A stretch of 64,000 bases of DNA from CAVPWP01 sp050789285 (lineage in GTDB: Bacteria; Pseudomonadota; Alphaproteobacteria; Rhodobacterales; Rhodobacteraceae): assembly GCF_050789285.1 (NCBI RefSeq), contig NZ_JBOUVX010000003.1:620001-684000 (forward strand), read 5' to 3'. Shown piece after piece: positions 42,018-51,579 of the stretch (its first letter is position 1; every line of letters starts with the position of its first letter). The notes under the pieces are model-generated. The model was not told the origin of the DNA. It made no database searches and saw only the letters and a program-made list of their open reading frames with translations. Both the position numbers and the translations under genes were made by a program.

Positions 42018-44515
42018 GGTGCGGCCTCCACGGCGGCAAGGCGCGGACGCGCGGGACCCGTCGCCACAGGGTTCGGCGCGGCGCCCGCCCGGCGCAGCCG
42101 AAGCGCGTTGGTCACGACGAAGACCGACGACAGCGCCATCGCCCCCGCAGCCAGCGCCGGCGACAGCAGAAGGCCGGTCACCGGATAGAGCACCCCCGCC
42201 GCCACCGGGATCAGCGCGGCGTTGTAGGCGAAGGCCCAGAACAGGTTCTGGCGGATGTTGCGCATGGTGGCCGTGCTGAGTTCCAGCGCAGTCACGACCC
42301 CGCGCGGATCGCCTGACATCAGCACGACGTCGGCGGATTCGATCGCGACGTCCGTGCCGGTGCCGATGGCGATGCCGGTGTCGGCGGCGGCAAGCGCCGG
42401 CGCGTCGTTGATGCCGTCGCCAACGAAGGCCACCGCCCCGTGGCGTGCGCGCAGGTCGGCGACGGCGTCGGCCTTGCCCCTGGGCAGGACCTCGGCCAGG
42501 ACCGTGTCGATCCCAAGATCCGCGGCGATGACCTCGGCCGTGGCGCGGGTGTCGCCGGTCACCATCGCGGTCGCAAGACCCGCCCCATGAAGCCCGGCAA
42601 GGGCTGCGGCGGCTTCGGGCTTGACCGGGTCGGCGATGGCCAGAACCGCGACCGCCCGCCCGTTGATGGCCGCCAGAACCGGGGTGCGCGCCTTCCGCGC
42701 GACCCCGGCCATGGCGGCATCAAGCGGCGCGGTGTCCACGCCTTCGTCCCGCAGGAACCGGGCCGACCCGACCAGCACCCGCGACCCGTCGACCTCGCCC
42801 GCGACACCGCGGCCGGTGTGGGACTTCACACCCGTGGCCAAGGGCCGGGCACCCGTCCAGGCCCGCGTCACGGCTGCAGCCAGCGGATGTTCGGAGGCGG
42901 CCTCGACCGCTGCGATCAGCGGCAGAACATCGTCGCGCGCGAAACCCTCGGCCAGCACGACCTCGGTCACCTCGGGATGGCCCCGCGTGAGCGTGCCGGT
43001 CTTGTCGAAGGCCACGACTTTGGCGCCTGCCAGCTTTTGCAGCGCGTCACCCCGCCGGAAAAGAACGCCAAGCTCGGCCGCCCGCCCCGTGCCGACCAGG
43101 ATCGACATGGGCGTGGCCAGCCCCATGGCGCAGGGGCAGGCGATGATCAGGACCGAGACACCGGCGACCAGCGCCAGCCCCCGCGCGCCCTCGGGGGCCA
43201 GAAGCAGCCAGGCGGCGACCGTCAGGACCGCCAGCACCAGCACCGCCGGCACGAAGATGCGCGTCACGCGGTCGACAAGCCGCTGGATCGGAAGCTTGGC
43301 GCCCTGCGCCTCTTCGACCATGCGGATGATCTGCGCCAGAACCGTGTCGCGCCCGACCGCCGTCGCGCGGATGGTCAGCGCCCCGGTCCCGTTCACCGTG
43401 CCGCCCGTGACGGCGTCGCCCTCGCCCTTGGGCACCGGCATCGGCTCGCCCGTGATCATCGATTCATCGACGGTGCCCGCGCCCTCGGCCACCACGCCGT
43501 CGACCGGCAGCCGTTCCCCCGGCCGGACAAGGATCAGATCGCCCGGCGACAACGCCTCGAGCGGCCGGTCCTCGGTCGCCCCGCCGTGAAGCACGCGCGC
43601 TGTCTTCGGCTGAAGCCCGACCAGACGTGCGATCGCCGCACCCGCCCGGCCCTTGGCGCGCGCCTCGAGCATCCGGCCGGCAAGGATCAGCGTGCAGATC
43701 ACTGCGGCGGCCTCGAAATAGACCGCGCGGGTTCCTTCCGGGAAAAGCCCCGGCGCGGTCAAGGCCATCATCGAATAGCCCCACGCCGCCGCCGTTCCCA
43801 CCGCCACCAGCGAGTTCATCTCGGGCGCGCCGCGCAGAAGGGCGGGCACGCCCTTGAGGAAGAACTCGCGCCCCGGCCCCGCCAGTACCAGTGTCGTCAG
43901 CACGAACTGGATCGCCCAGCTTGTCTGCATCCCGATGGTGGCGGCGATCCAGTGATGCAGCGCGGGCACCAGGTGGCCGCCCATCTCGAGCAGGAAGACC
44001 GGCAGCGTCAGCGCGGCCGCGATCTGGGTGTTGCGCCTCAAGCGGGCATGTTCCGCATCGGCGCGATCGGCCGGCGTCGTCGCCGTCCGGGCGCTGCGGG
44101 GCGTGGCGCCATAGCCAGCCTTGGTCACGGCGGCGACCAGCGTCGGGGTGTCGACGGCCCCGGCCAGCGCGCGCACCTGCGCGGTGTTGGCGGCGAAGTT
44201 CACCGTCGCCTCGACCACCCCGGGCACGGCAGCCAGCGCCGCCTCGATCCGCGCCACGCAGGAGGCGCAGGTCATCCCCTCGACATCAAGCACGGTGACC
44301 TCCGTGCGGGCGCTGTAGCCCGCGCCCCGGACCGCATCGGCAAGCTCGGCCGCCGATGCCGCGCCCGACACGCGCGCCATCTTCGTCGCCGGGTTCACCG
44401 TGGCCTCGGCCACGCCCGGCAACGCCGAAAGCGCGCGTTCGGACCGCGCCGCGCAGGAGGCGCAGCTCAGCCCGTCGATCGGAAAAGTGAAGGTATCGGA
44501 TCGGGTGCCGGACAT
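42014..44515 (-). CDS. copA: Cu(I)-exporting P1B-type ATPase
   Basis: The product has 833 residues from ATG 44515 (AGGAGG upstream). Two N-terminal heavy-metal-associated domains carry GLSCASC (about residue 17) and GMTCASC (about 81). Eight membrane segments include the ion-path motif ACPCAMG. Cytoplasmic motifs are ITGEPMP, the phosphorylation site DKTGTLTRG, SEHPLAAA (HP locus) and GDGINDAPAL. It pumps Cu(I) from the cytosol to the periplasm. Expression should be Cu-induced via CueR. Confidence 0.95.
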   Translation of the reverse strand: MSGTRSDTFTFPIDGLSCASCAARSERALSALPGVAEATVNPATKMARVSGAASAAELADAVRGAGYSARTEVTVLDVEGMTCASCVARIEAALAAVPGVVEATVNFAANTAQVRALAGAVDTPTLVAAVTKAGYGATPRSARTATTPADRADAEHARLRRNTQIAAALTLPVFLLEMGGHLVPALHHWIAATIGMQTSWAIQFVLTTLVLAGPGREFFLKGVPALLRGAPEMNSLVAVGTAAAWGYSMMALTAPGLFPEGTRAVYFEAAAVICTLILAGRMLEARAKGRAGAAIARLVGLQPKTARVLHGGATEDRPLEALSPGDLILVRPGERLPVDGVVAEGAGTVDESMITGEPMPVPKGEGDAVTGGTVNGTGALTIRATAVGRDTVLAQIIRMVEEAQGAKLPIQRLVDRVTRIFVPAVLVLAVLTVAAWLLLAPEGARGLALVAGVSVLIIACPCAMGLATPMSILVGTGRAAELGVLFRRGDALQKLAGAKVVAFDKTGTLTRGHPEVTEVVLAEGFARDDVLPLIAAVEAASEHPLAAAVTRAWTGARPLATGVKSHTGRGVAGEVDGSRVLVGSARFLRDEGVDTAPLDAAMAGVARKARTPVLAAINGRAVAVLAIADPVKPEAAAALAGLHGAGLATAMVTGDTRATAEVIAADLGIDTVLAEVLPRGKADAVADLRARHGAVAFVGDGINDAPALAAADTGIAIGTGTDVAIESADVVLMSGDPRGVVTALELSTATMRNIRQNLFWAFAYNAALIPVAAGVLYPVTGLLLSPALAAGAMALSSVFVVTNALRLRRAGAAPNPVATGPARPRLAAVEAAP

Positions 44516-44551
44516 GGCCGCCTCCTGACAGGGTGTCTGTCTGCAGACCGT

Positions 44552-44582
44552 CATATAGGGCTTCCAGTCACTGGAAGGTCAA
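44552..44582 (-). promoter_or_regulatory. CueR-controlled copA promoter with 19-bp spacer
   Basis: On the minus strand -35 TTGACC (44577-44582) and -10 TATATG (44552-44557) are separated by 19 bases. The spacer and its edge hold the perfect 17-base inverted repeat CTTCCAGTCACTGGAAG (44561-44577). Over-long spacers with a central dyad are diagnostic of MerR-type activation by DNA untwisting. Confidence 0.85.
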
Positions 44583-44634
44583 GGGCCCGCGTGCAGCGCT
44601 GTCCCCGCGCCCTGCCCGTGCTAGGTTCCGCTCC

Positions 44635-45669
44635 ATGCGCGCCCCTGTCCTGAGCTTTACCGATCGCGGCATCTACTGCCCTGCCGGGGACTTCTTCATC
44701 GACCCCTGGCGACCGGTCGACCGCGCGCTGGTGACCCATGGCCATTCCGACCATGCCCGCCCTGGACACGCCCGTTACCTGACGACCGAGGCCGCCGCCC
44801 CGGTTGTCCGGCACCGCCTTGGCGATATCGCGCTGGCGACCATTCGGTATGGCGAGGCACGACGGATCGGCGACGCCACGGTCAGCTTCCACCCGGCCGG
44901 CCACGTGCCGGGGTCGGCGCAAATCCGGGTCGAGGTCGGCGGCGAGGTCTGGGTCGTCTCGGGCGACTACAAGACCGAGGACGACGGCCTGTCCGAGCCC
45001 TTCGAGCCGGTCCGCGCCCATGCCTTCGTCAGCGAATGCACCTTTGGCCTGCCGGTCTTCTCATGGACGCCGCAGGCCGAGGTCGCGGCCGACATCAACG
45101 GCTGGTGGCGGGCGAACGCGGCCGGGGGGAGGATCTCGATCCTTGGCGCCTATGCGCTGGGCAAGGCGCAGCGGGTGCTGTCGGCGCTTGACCCGGGCAT
45201 CGGACCGATCCTGACACATGGCGCGGTCGAGGCGGTGAACGCGGTCCTGCGCGCGCAGGGCTACCGCCTGCCGCCGACGATCCGCGTCACCCCCGAACTC
45301 GACCCCAGGGCGCATCCCGGCGCGCTGGTCCTCGCCACGCCGTCGGCGCTGGGCACGCCCTGGGCGCGGCGCTTCGGCCCGGCTTCGACCGCCTTCGCCA
45401 GCGGTTGGATGCGGCTGCGCGGCGTGCGCCGCCGCCGCGCCGCGGACCGCGGCTTCGTGATGTCGGATCACGCCGACTGGGCCGGGCTCAACGCCGCCAT
45501 CGCCGCCACCGGGGCCGAGCGCGTCTTCGTCACGCATGGCTACACGGCACAGTTCCGCCGCTGGCTGGAGACACAGGGCTATGACGCGGCGGTGGTGTCG
45601 ACCGAGTTCGAGGGGGAGGGCCTCGATTCGCCCGACGACAGCCCAGCGGGGATCGAGGTGAAATCGTGA
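44635..45669 (+). CDS. ligase-associated MBL-fold DNA exonuclease
   Basis: The product has 344 residues from ATG 44635. The MBL-beta-CASP fold has THGHSDHARPGH near residue 34 (HxHxDH), PAGHVPGSAQI, VVSGDYKTE and a C-terminal MSDHADW. This is the subfamily always found beside an ATP-dependent DNA ligase in bacterial DNA-repair operons that also encode an Lhr-type helicase and a phosphoesterase. The last bases overlap the ligase start (GTGA). Only the exonuclease and ligase are present here. Confidence 0.9.
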   Translation: MRAPVLSFTDRGIYCPAGDFFIDPWRPVDRALVTHGHSDHARPGHARYLTTEAAAPVVRHRLGDIALATIRYGEARRIGDATVSFHPAGHVPGSAQIRVEVGGEVWVVSGDYKTEDDGLSEPFEPVRAHAFVSECTFGLPVFSWTPQAEVAADINGWWRANAAGGRISILGAYALGKAQRVLSALDPGIGPILTHGAVEAVNAVLRAQGYRLPPTIRVTPELDPRAHPGALVLATPSALGTPWARRFGPASTAFASGWMRLRGVRRRRAADRGFVMSDHADWAGLNAAIAATGAERVFVTHGYTAQFRRWLETQGYDAAVVSTEFEGEGLDSPDDSPAGIEVKS

Positions 45670-47258
45670 GGCGCTTCGCGGACCTCTTCACCGCGCTCGA
45701 CCGGACGACCTCGACCAACGCCCGGGTCGCGGCGCTTGCCGACTACTTCGCCGAGGCGCCCGAGGCGGACCGGGTTTGGACCATCGCGCTTCTGTCGGGA
45801 CGCCGCCCGCGCCGCGCGGTGACCGCGACGCAGCTTCGGGAATGGGCGGCGGAACGGGCGGGCCTGCCGCTTTGGCTGTTCGAGGAGAGCTATCCGGTGG
45901 TCGGCGACCTGGCCGAGACCATCGCGCTGATCCTGCCGCCGCCGACGCATACCGCCGAGCGCAGCCTGGCCGACTGGATGGCCGAGGTCCGCGCCCTGGC
46001 CCAGGTGGACGAGCCCACGCGAAAGGCGCAGATCCTGGCGGCGTGGGACGGACTCGACGCGACGGGGCGGTTCCTGTTCAACAAGTTCCTGACCGGCGGG
46101 TTTCGCATGGGTCTGTCGCAAACCCTGATGACACGGGCGCTGGCGCGGGCGACCGGCATCCCCGAGCCCGACCTGGCCCATCGCCTGATGGGCGACTGGG
46201 ACCCGGCGACGACCAGCTTTTCCGCGCTGATCCTTGCGCCCGATCCGGCGGCCGCGCTGTCGCGGCCCTATCCCTTCTGCCTGGCCTCGCCGCTTGAGGA
46301 AGGGCCGGGGGCACTGGGCGATCCGGCCGACTGGGCGGCAGAATGGAAATGGGACGGCATTCGCGGGCAGGTCATCCTGCGGGGCGGACAGCAGTTCCTG
46401 TGGTCGCGCGGCGAAGAGCTGATGACCGACCGCTTCCCCGAACTGGCCCGGCTGGCCGACTTCCTGCCGCCCGGCACCGTCCTCGACGGCGAGGTTCTGG
46501 CCTGGGAGGGGACAGCCCCCCTGCCCTTCGCGGCGCTGCAGAAGCGGATCGGGCGCAAGAGCGTGCCGAAGCGGCTTCTGGCCGAGGCGCCGGTGATCCT
46601 GAAGGCCTACGACCTGCTCGAGGACACAGGCATGGACATCCGTGCGCTGCCCTTCGCGGACCGGCGCGCCCGGCTCGAGGCGCTGGCGGCGCGGCTGCCG
46701 GGCGATGCGCCGTTGATCGCCTCGCCGCTTGTGACCTTTGCCGACTGGGCAGCCCTTGGCGCGATGCGCGACACCGCCCGCGAGCGCGGCGCGGAAGGAT
46801 TGATGCTGAAGCGCCTCGCGTCGCCCTACGGCGTCGGACGCAAGAAGGGCGACTGGTGGAAGTGGAAGGTCGATCCCTTCTCGATCGACGCGGTCATGGT
46901 CTATGCCCAGGCCGGGCACGGGCGGCGGGCGACGCTGTTCACCGACTTCACCTTCGCGGTCCGCGACGGCGGGGCGCTGGTGCCCTTCACCAAGGCCTAT
47001 TCGGGTCTGACCGACGCCGAGTTCCGGGAAATCACAGCCTGGGTGCGCCGGAACACGCTGGAGCGCTATGGCCCGGTGCGCGCGGTCCGGCCCGATCTTG
47101 TCTTCGAGATCGCCTTCGAGGGCATCCAGGAAAGCCCGCGCCACAAGTCCGGGATCGCGCTGCGCTTTCCGCGCATGGCACGCTGGCGTAAGGACAAGCC
47201 AGCCGCCGAAGCGAACACGCTGGACGATCTCAGGGCGCTGCTTGAGGTGCGCCGCTGA
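45666..47258 (+). CDS. ATP-dependent DNA ligase (Lhr-operon type)
   Basis: The product has 530 residues from GTG 45666, which overlaps the exonuclease stop. An N-terminal helical domain (about residues 1-200) precedes adenylation motif I EWKWDGIRGQ with Lys about 228, then LDGEVLAW (motif III-like), EGLMLKR (motif IV) and WWKWKVDP (motif V), and an OB-fold. It seals nicks using ATP, in repair together with the exonuclease. The C-terminus overlaps the convergent flavin oxidase gene by 29 bases. Confidence 0.92.
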   Translation: MRRFADLFTALDRTTSTNARVAALADYFAEAPEADRVWTIALLSGRRPRRAVTATQLREWAAERAGLPLWLFEESYPVVGDLAETIALILPPPTHTAERSLADWMAEVRALAQVDEPTRKAQILAAWDGLDATGRFLFNKFLTGGFRMGLSQTLMTRALARATGIPEPDLAHRLMGDWDPATTSFSALILAPDPAAALSRPYPFCLASPLEEGPGALGDPADWAAEWKWDGIRGQVILRGGQQFLWSRGEELMTDRFPELARLADFLPPGTVLDGEVLAWEGTAPLPFAALQKRIGRKSVPKRLLAEAPVILKAYDLLEDTGMDIRALPFADRRARLEALAARLPGDAPLIASPLVTFADWAALGAMRDTARERGAEGLMLKRLASPYGVGRKKGDWWKWKVDPFSIDAVMVYAQAGHGRRATLFTDFTFAVRDGGALVPFTKAYSGLTDAEFREITAWVRRNTLERYGPVRAVRPDLVFEIAFEGIQESPRHKSGIALRFPRMARWRKDKPAAEANTLDDLRALLEVRR

Positions 47259-48492
47259 TCTGCCGCGCCAGGCGCCGTGCCACGTCCCGGCCCGACAGGT
47301 AGGCGCCATGCGCCGTGGCCTGAAAATCCATCGAGAAGGCTTCGCCGGCGAAGGCAAGGTTGCCGGTGTCGGCCTCGATCATCCGGTGTCGCCGGCGCGC
47401 CGCCCCCGGCAGGGCGGCGGAATAGGACCCGCGCACGAAGGGGTTGTCGCGCCACCCGGTCACGGCCGCCCCGCGGACCGACCGCGCAAGATCGGCACCG
47501 AAGACCATCGCAAGGCGGTCGCGGGCGAAGGCCTCGAGCGCGCCGGGACCATCCCGCGCGATGTCGCTGACCCACGGCCCCGCCAGGTTCGCCACTGCCA
47601 GCGCGGGAGACCCCGCGATCATGGTGAATTCCGAGGCCGGGGCATCGCCCGGATCGACAATGCAGAACTGCCGGCCCGCGGCCTCGGGCGGCAGGGCGGG
47701 AAGCTCCAGCGCCACCTTCTCGAACACGCCGCAGGGCACCTGCGCCACGTCGTCGAGAAGGTCCCGCGCGGGCCCCGGCCCGATGGCGACGCCGCCCGAG
47801 ATCAGCACGTTGGTCGACACCGTCACGATCGCGCCCTTCGCGCGCAGCGTGCCCTGCGACGTATCGACCGTGACTTCGCCGGCGCCCTGCCGAAGGCCGG
47901 TGACGGCAACGCCGGTGCGGATCGGCAGACCCTGCGACATCCCGGCGACCAGCGCGCCATACCCCGACAGGACAGGCCAGTCCTCGTCGGTATCTTCGTA
48001 ATCCCAGTAGGCAAGCGCCGACACCCTGTGGGGATCGCCCCCAGTCAGAAGTTGCAATACGCACAGAACCATGGGCCAGTGCGACCCGTCGCGATCGACG
48101 ACCTCGGTCAGTGGAACGTCGCGCCCGGCGGCCCCGGCGCGATCGATCGCCGCCTCGGCCGCCTCAAGCGCCACGCCTGCGGCGCCCCGCTGTCCGGGTC
48201 CTGCGAAGGCGCCCTTCTGCCAGTAGGTGAAATCCTCGTCCGCGTCCGCCTTGCGGTAGTCCGCGCCAAGTCGGTCGGCCCAGGACACCAGGGGGTTGAG
48301 ACTGGCGCAATGCAGCCAGTGGCAGCCCTGATCCCACGGCCGGCCAAGGCTTGTGCTGTCGGTAAAGGCCCGCCCGCCCACGCGCCCGGCCGCCTCGAGA
48401 ATCACGAAGGGTATCCCGCGTTCGGCAAGTTCCAGCCCCGCGCCGATGCCCGCCGCGCCGGCGCCCACGATGACGATGTCGGTTTCACTCAT
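47230..48492 (-). CDS. flavin-containing amine oxidase-like protein
   Basis: The product has 420 residues. The FAD-binding N-terminus IVIVGAGAAGIGAGLELAE and GRVGGRAFTD match the monoamine-oxidase superfamily; LSGYGALVAGMSQGL and the C-terminal NLAFAGEAFSMDFQATAHGAYLSG form the second FAD region. No signal peptide. The family includes amine oxidases, protoporphyrinogen oxidase and carotenoid desaturases; the substrate here is open. Confidence 0.85.
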   Translation of the reverse strand: MSETDIVIVGAGAAGIGAGLELAERGIPFVILEAAGRVGGRAFTDSTSLGRPWDQGCHWLHCASLNPLVSWADRLGADYRKADADEDFTYWQKGAFAGPGQRGAAGVALEAAEAAIDRAGAAGRDVPLTEVVDRDGSHWPMVLCVLQLLTGGDPHRVSALAYWDYEDTDEDWPVLSGYGALVAGMSQGLPIRTGVAVTGLRQGAGEVTVDTSQGTLRAKGAIVTVSTNVLISGGVAIGPGPARDLLDDVAQVPCGVFEKVALELPALPPEAAGRQFCIVDPGDAPASEFTMIAGSPALAVANLAGPWVSDIARDGPGALEAFARDRLAMVFGADLARSVRGAAVTGWRDNPFVRGSYSAALPGAARRRHRMIEADTGNLAFAGEAFSMDFQATAHGAYLSGRDVARRLARQISGAPQAAP

Positions 48493-48634
48493 GGCGCGCT
48501 CGCTTTCTCGCCGGGTCCGATCTGGTCAGGCCTGCTCAAGGGAAACTAGCGCCGAACCTGGCGCAAGAATAGTCATTGCCGCGTCATGGCCTTGCGATAT
48601 CGTCGCGCATCGCAACCCTGACCCGAGGTCACCC

Positions 48635-49585
48635 ATGTCACCGCGCATCCTGTCCCCACTGTTCGTGCTTGCCCTTTGCGCCGTCCCCGCGGCCGCCGAG
48701 GAGTTACGCGTGATGTCCTACAACGTCTGGGGCGGCGGTGCGAACGAGGAGAAGGGGATCGACGAAACCTTGGCCGTGCTCCGCGCCGCCAATCCCGACA
48801 TCGTCGGCATCCAGGAGACGCGGACCGAGGGCGAGGTCTGCGAGGCCGACTATTGCCCTCCCGGGGGCACCTCGGTCGCAGCCGCGCTGGCCGAGGCGAT
48901 GGGTTTCTACCATTACGACCAGACGGCCGAGAACGTGGCGCTTTGGGCTAACGCCATCATCAGCCGCTATCCCATCGGACCGGCCACGCCGAACGACCTC
49001 TGCGTTCCGATCGAGGCGCCCGGCCGCACCGTCTGGGCCTGCAACGTCCACCTCGATGACGAGCCCTACCAGCCCTACCAGCTGCTGGGCATCGAATACG
49101 GCCCCGCCCCCTTCATCGACAATGCCGAGGACGCGATCCGCTTCGCCGAGGAAACCCGCGGGCCGGCGATCGCGCTTCTGATCGACGACATGGCTGCTAC
49201 CGCGGAAGGCGACATCACCCTGGTCTTCGGGGATTTCAACGAACCCTCCGGCCACGACTGGACTGAGGCCGCCGCCGAAGCCGGCCTGCATCCGATCGCC
49301 GTGGACTGGCCGACCACGGGGGCGCTGGAAAGCCTTGGCTTCAAGGATGCCTATCGCGTCGTCCACCCCGACCCGGTGGCCAAGCCCGCCTTCACCTGGA
49401 CACCCTGGGGCGACGAAGCCGACCCCGAGGATCATCACGACCGGATCGACTTCGTGCTGGTGCGCGGCGACGTCGCCGTGACCGACGCCGCCATCGTGGG
49501 CGAAGCCGGGCCGCGCACCGACCTTGCCGTCGATCCCTGGCCGTCGGATCACCGCGCCGTTCTGGCCGTGATCACCTACGACTAG
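48635..49585 (+). CDS. exported endonuclease/exonuclease/phosphatase-family protein
   Basis: The product has 316 residues from ATG 48635 with a signal peptide (LSPLFVLALCAVPAAA). EEP fold motifs are VMSYNVWGGG, GIQETRTEGE, VFGDFNEPSGHDW, DRIDFVLV and PSDHRAV, giving the Asn, Glu, Asp and His metal/catalytic residues. It hydrolyses phosphodiesters or phosphomonoesters in the periplasm or outside the cell; nucleic acid, sphingomyelin or inositol phosphates are all possible. Confidence 0.85.
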   Translation: MSPRILSPLFVLALCAVPAAAEELRVMSYNVWGGGANEEKGIDETLAVLRAANPDIVGIQETRTEGEVCEADYCPPGGTSVAAALAEAMGFYHYDQTAENVALWANAIISRYPIGPATPNDLCVPIEAPGRTVWACNVHLDDEPYQPYQLLGIEYGPAPFIDNAEDAIRFAEETRGPAIALLIDDMAATAEGDITLVFGDFNEPSGHDWTEAAAEAGLHPIAVDWPTTGALESLGFKDAYRVVHPDPVAKPAFTWTPWGDEADPEDHHDRIDFVLVRGDVAVTDAAIVGEAGPRTDLAVDPWPSDHRAVLAVITYD

Positions 49586-49601
49586 GCCGGAATGCCTTGC
49601 C

Positions 49602-49636
49602 CTGTCCCGCCTGCCCGCTTAGGTCAGACGGGACAG
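49602..49636 (+). terminator. hairpin between EEP-family gene and pepF
   Basis: CTGTCCCG (49602-49609) pairs with CGGGACAG (49629-49636), and an inner CTG/CAG extends the stem past one mismatch. It has no T-run and lies 17 bases before the pepF ATG, so it could end the upstream message or hinder pepF translation. Confidence 0.45.
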
Positions 49637-49653
49637 CGACACGGAGCCCGGCC

Positions 49654-51465
49654 ATGACCCGCACCCCTGCCTTCGACGCCAACGCCAGCGGCGGCAAGTC
49701 CTTCGGCGACTTGCCCGAATGGGACCTCACCGACCTTTACGCCGCCCCCGACGCGCCCGAGTTCGGCCGCGACATGGACTGGCTGGAACAGGCCTGCGCC
49801 GCCTTCGCCGCCGATTACGAAGGCAAGCTTGCCGGGCTTGACGCCGCGGGGCTTCTTGACTGCGTCAAGCGCTACGAACGCATCGACACCGTCGCCGGGC
49901 GGCTCATGTCCTATGCCGGGCTGCGCTATTACCAGATCACCACGGATGCCGGGCGCGCCAAGTTCCTGGCCGACGCGCAGGACCGCATCACCGCCTTCAC
50001 CACGCCGCTGGTGTTCTTCTCGCTCGAGGTGAACCGGATCGACGACGCCGCGATCACGGCGCATTTCGCCGCCTCGGCCGAGCTTGCCCGCTACAAGCCC
50101 ATCTTCGACCGCCTGCGCGCGATGAAGCCGCACCAGCTGTCCGACGAGCTTGAACGCTTCCTGCACGACCAGTCCACCGTCGGCGCGGCCGCCTGGAACC
50201 GCCTATTCGACGAAACCATCGCCGGGCTCGAGTTCACGGTGGACGGCGAGACGCTGAACCTCGAATCCACGCTCGACTGCCTGACCGACCACGACCGCCC
50301 CCGGCGCGAGGCGGCCGCCCGCGCGCTGGCCCATGTCTTCGGCGCCAACGTCAAGCTCTTCGCCCGCGTCCACAACACCCTGGCCAAGGAGAAGGAGATC
50401 GAGGACCGCTGGCGCAAGATGCCCACGCCGCAGCACGGCCGGCACCTCGCCAACCAGGTCGAGCCCGAGGTGGTCGAGGCGCTGCGCAACGCCGTCGTCG
50501 CCGCCTATCCGCGCCTGTCGCACCGCTATTACGAGCTCAAGCGCAAGTGGCTGGGCCTCGACACCCTTCAGGTCTGGGACCGCAACGCCCCCCTGCCGAT
50601 GGAGGACAAGACCACCATCGACTGGCCGCGCGCCCGCGACATGGTGATGACCGCCTATGGCGAGTTCGACCCGCGCATGGCCGAGATCGCCGAGCCCTTC
50701 TTCACCCGCGGATGGATCGACGCCGGCACCAAGCCCGGCAAGGCGCCCGGCGCCTTCGCCCACCCCACGGTGACGGACGTTCACCCGTACATCCTTCTGA
50801 ACTACCTCGGAAAACCGCGCGACGTGATGACGCTGGCGCATGAACTGGGCCACGGCGTGCACCAGGTGCTGGCGGCGGGCCAGGGCGAGCTTCTGGCCTC
50901 CACCCCGCTGACGCTGGCCGAAACCGCCAGCGTCTTCGGCGAGATGCTGACCTTCCGCCGCCTTCTGGCCCAGGCGAAGGACGACGCCCAGCGCCGCGTC
51001 CTTCTGGCCGGCAAGGTCGAGGACATGATCAACACCGTCGTCCGCCAGATCGCCTTCTACGACTTCGAGTGCAAGCTGCACGACGCCCGCCGCGAGGGCG
51101 AACTGACGCCTGACGACATCGGCGCGCTGTGGATGAGCGTTCAGGCCCAGTCCCTTGGCCCCGCCTTCACCTTCATGGAGGGCTACGAGTCCTTCTGGGC
51201 ATATATCCCCCACTTCGTGCATTCGCCCTTCTACGTCTATGCCTATGCCTTCGGAGATGGCTTGGTGAACGCGCTTTACGCGGTTTACGAGGAAGGCGAC
51301 GCGGGCTTTCAGGAGAAGTACTTCGAGATGCTCCGCGCCGGCGGGTCGAAGCACCACAAGGAGCTGCTGGCGCCCTTCGGCCTCGACGCGAGCGACCCGG
51401 CGTTCTGGGACAAGGGGCTCGGGATGATCGCCGGGATGATCGATGAGCTGGAGGGGATGGAGTGA
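49654..51465 (+). CDS. pepF: M3-family oligoendopeptidase F
   Basis: The product has 603 residues from ATG 49654. The zincin motif TLAHELGHGVHQ (about residue 396) with the downstream Glu in LAETASVFGEML marks M3 peptidases; the N-terminal helical domain matches PepF. It degrades 7-17-residue oligopeptides in the cytosol. The gene ends immediately before the AT-rich island. Confidence 0.93.
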   Translation: MTRTPAFDANASGGKSFGDLPEWDLTDLYAAPDAPEFGRDMDWLEQACAAFAADYEGKLAGLDAAGLLDCVKRYERIDTVAGRLMSYAGLRYYQITTDAGRAKFLADAQDRITAFTTPLVFFSLEVNRIDDAAITAHFAASAELARYKPIFDRLRAMKPHQLSDELERFLHDQSTVGAAAWNRLFDETIAGLEFTVDGETLNLESTLDCLTDHDRPRREAAARALAHVFGANVKLFARVHNTLAKEKEIEDRWRKMPTPQHGRHLANQVEPEVVEALRNAVVAAYPRLSHRYYELKRKWLGLDTLQVWDRNAPLPMEDKTTIDWPRARDMVMTAYGEFDPRMAEIAEPFFTRGWIDAGTKPGKAPGAFAHPTVTDVHPYILLNYLGKPRDVMTLAHELGHGVHQVLAAGQGELLASTPLTLAETASVFGEMLTFRRLLAQAKDDAQRRVLLAGKVEDMINTVVRQIAFYDFECKLHDARREGELTPDDIGALWMSVQAQSLGPAFTFMEGYESFWAYIPHFVHSPFYVYAYAFGDGLVNALYAVYEEGDAGFQEKYFEMLRAGGSKHHKELLAPFGLDASDPAFWDKGLGMIAGMIDELEGME

Positions 51466-51579
51466 GGGGGGTAAGATCACTAAGATTATGTTGACTTGAA
51501 GTGGTCACTGCTAGCAACATGTTGATCTAAACACATCATATGGAAGTGTGCCATCAACTTAACACAAGGCATTGGCCCC

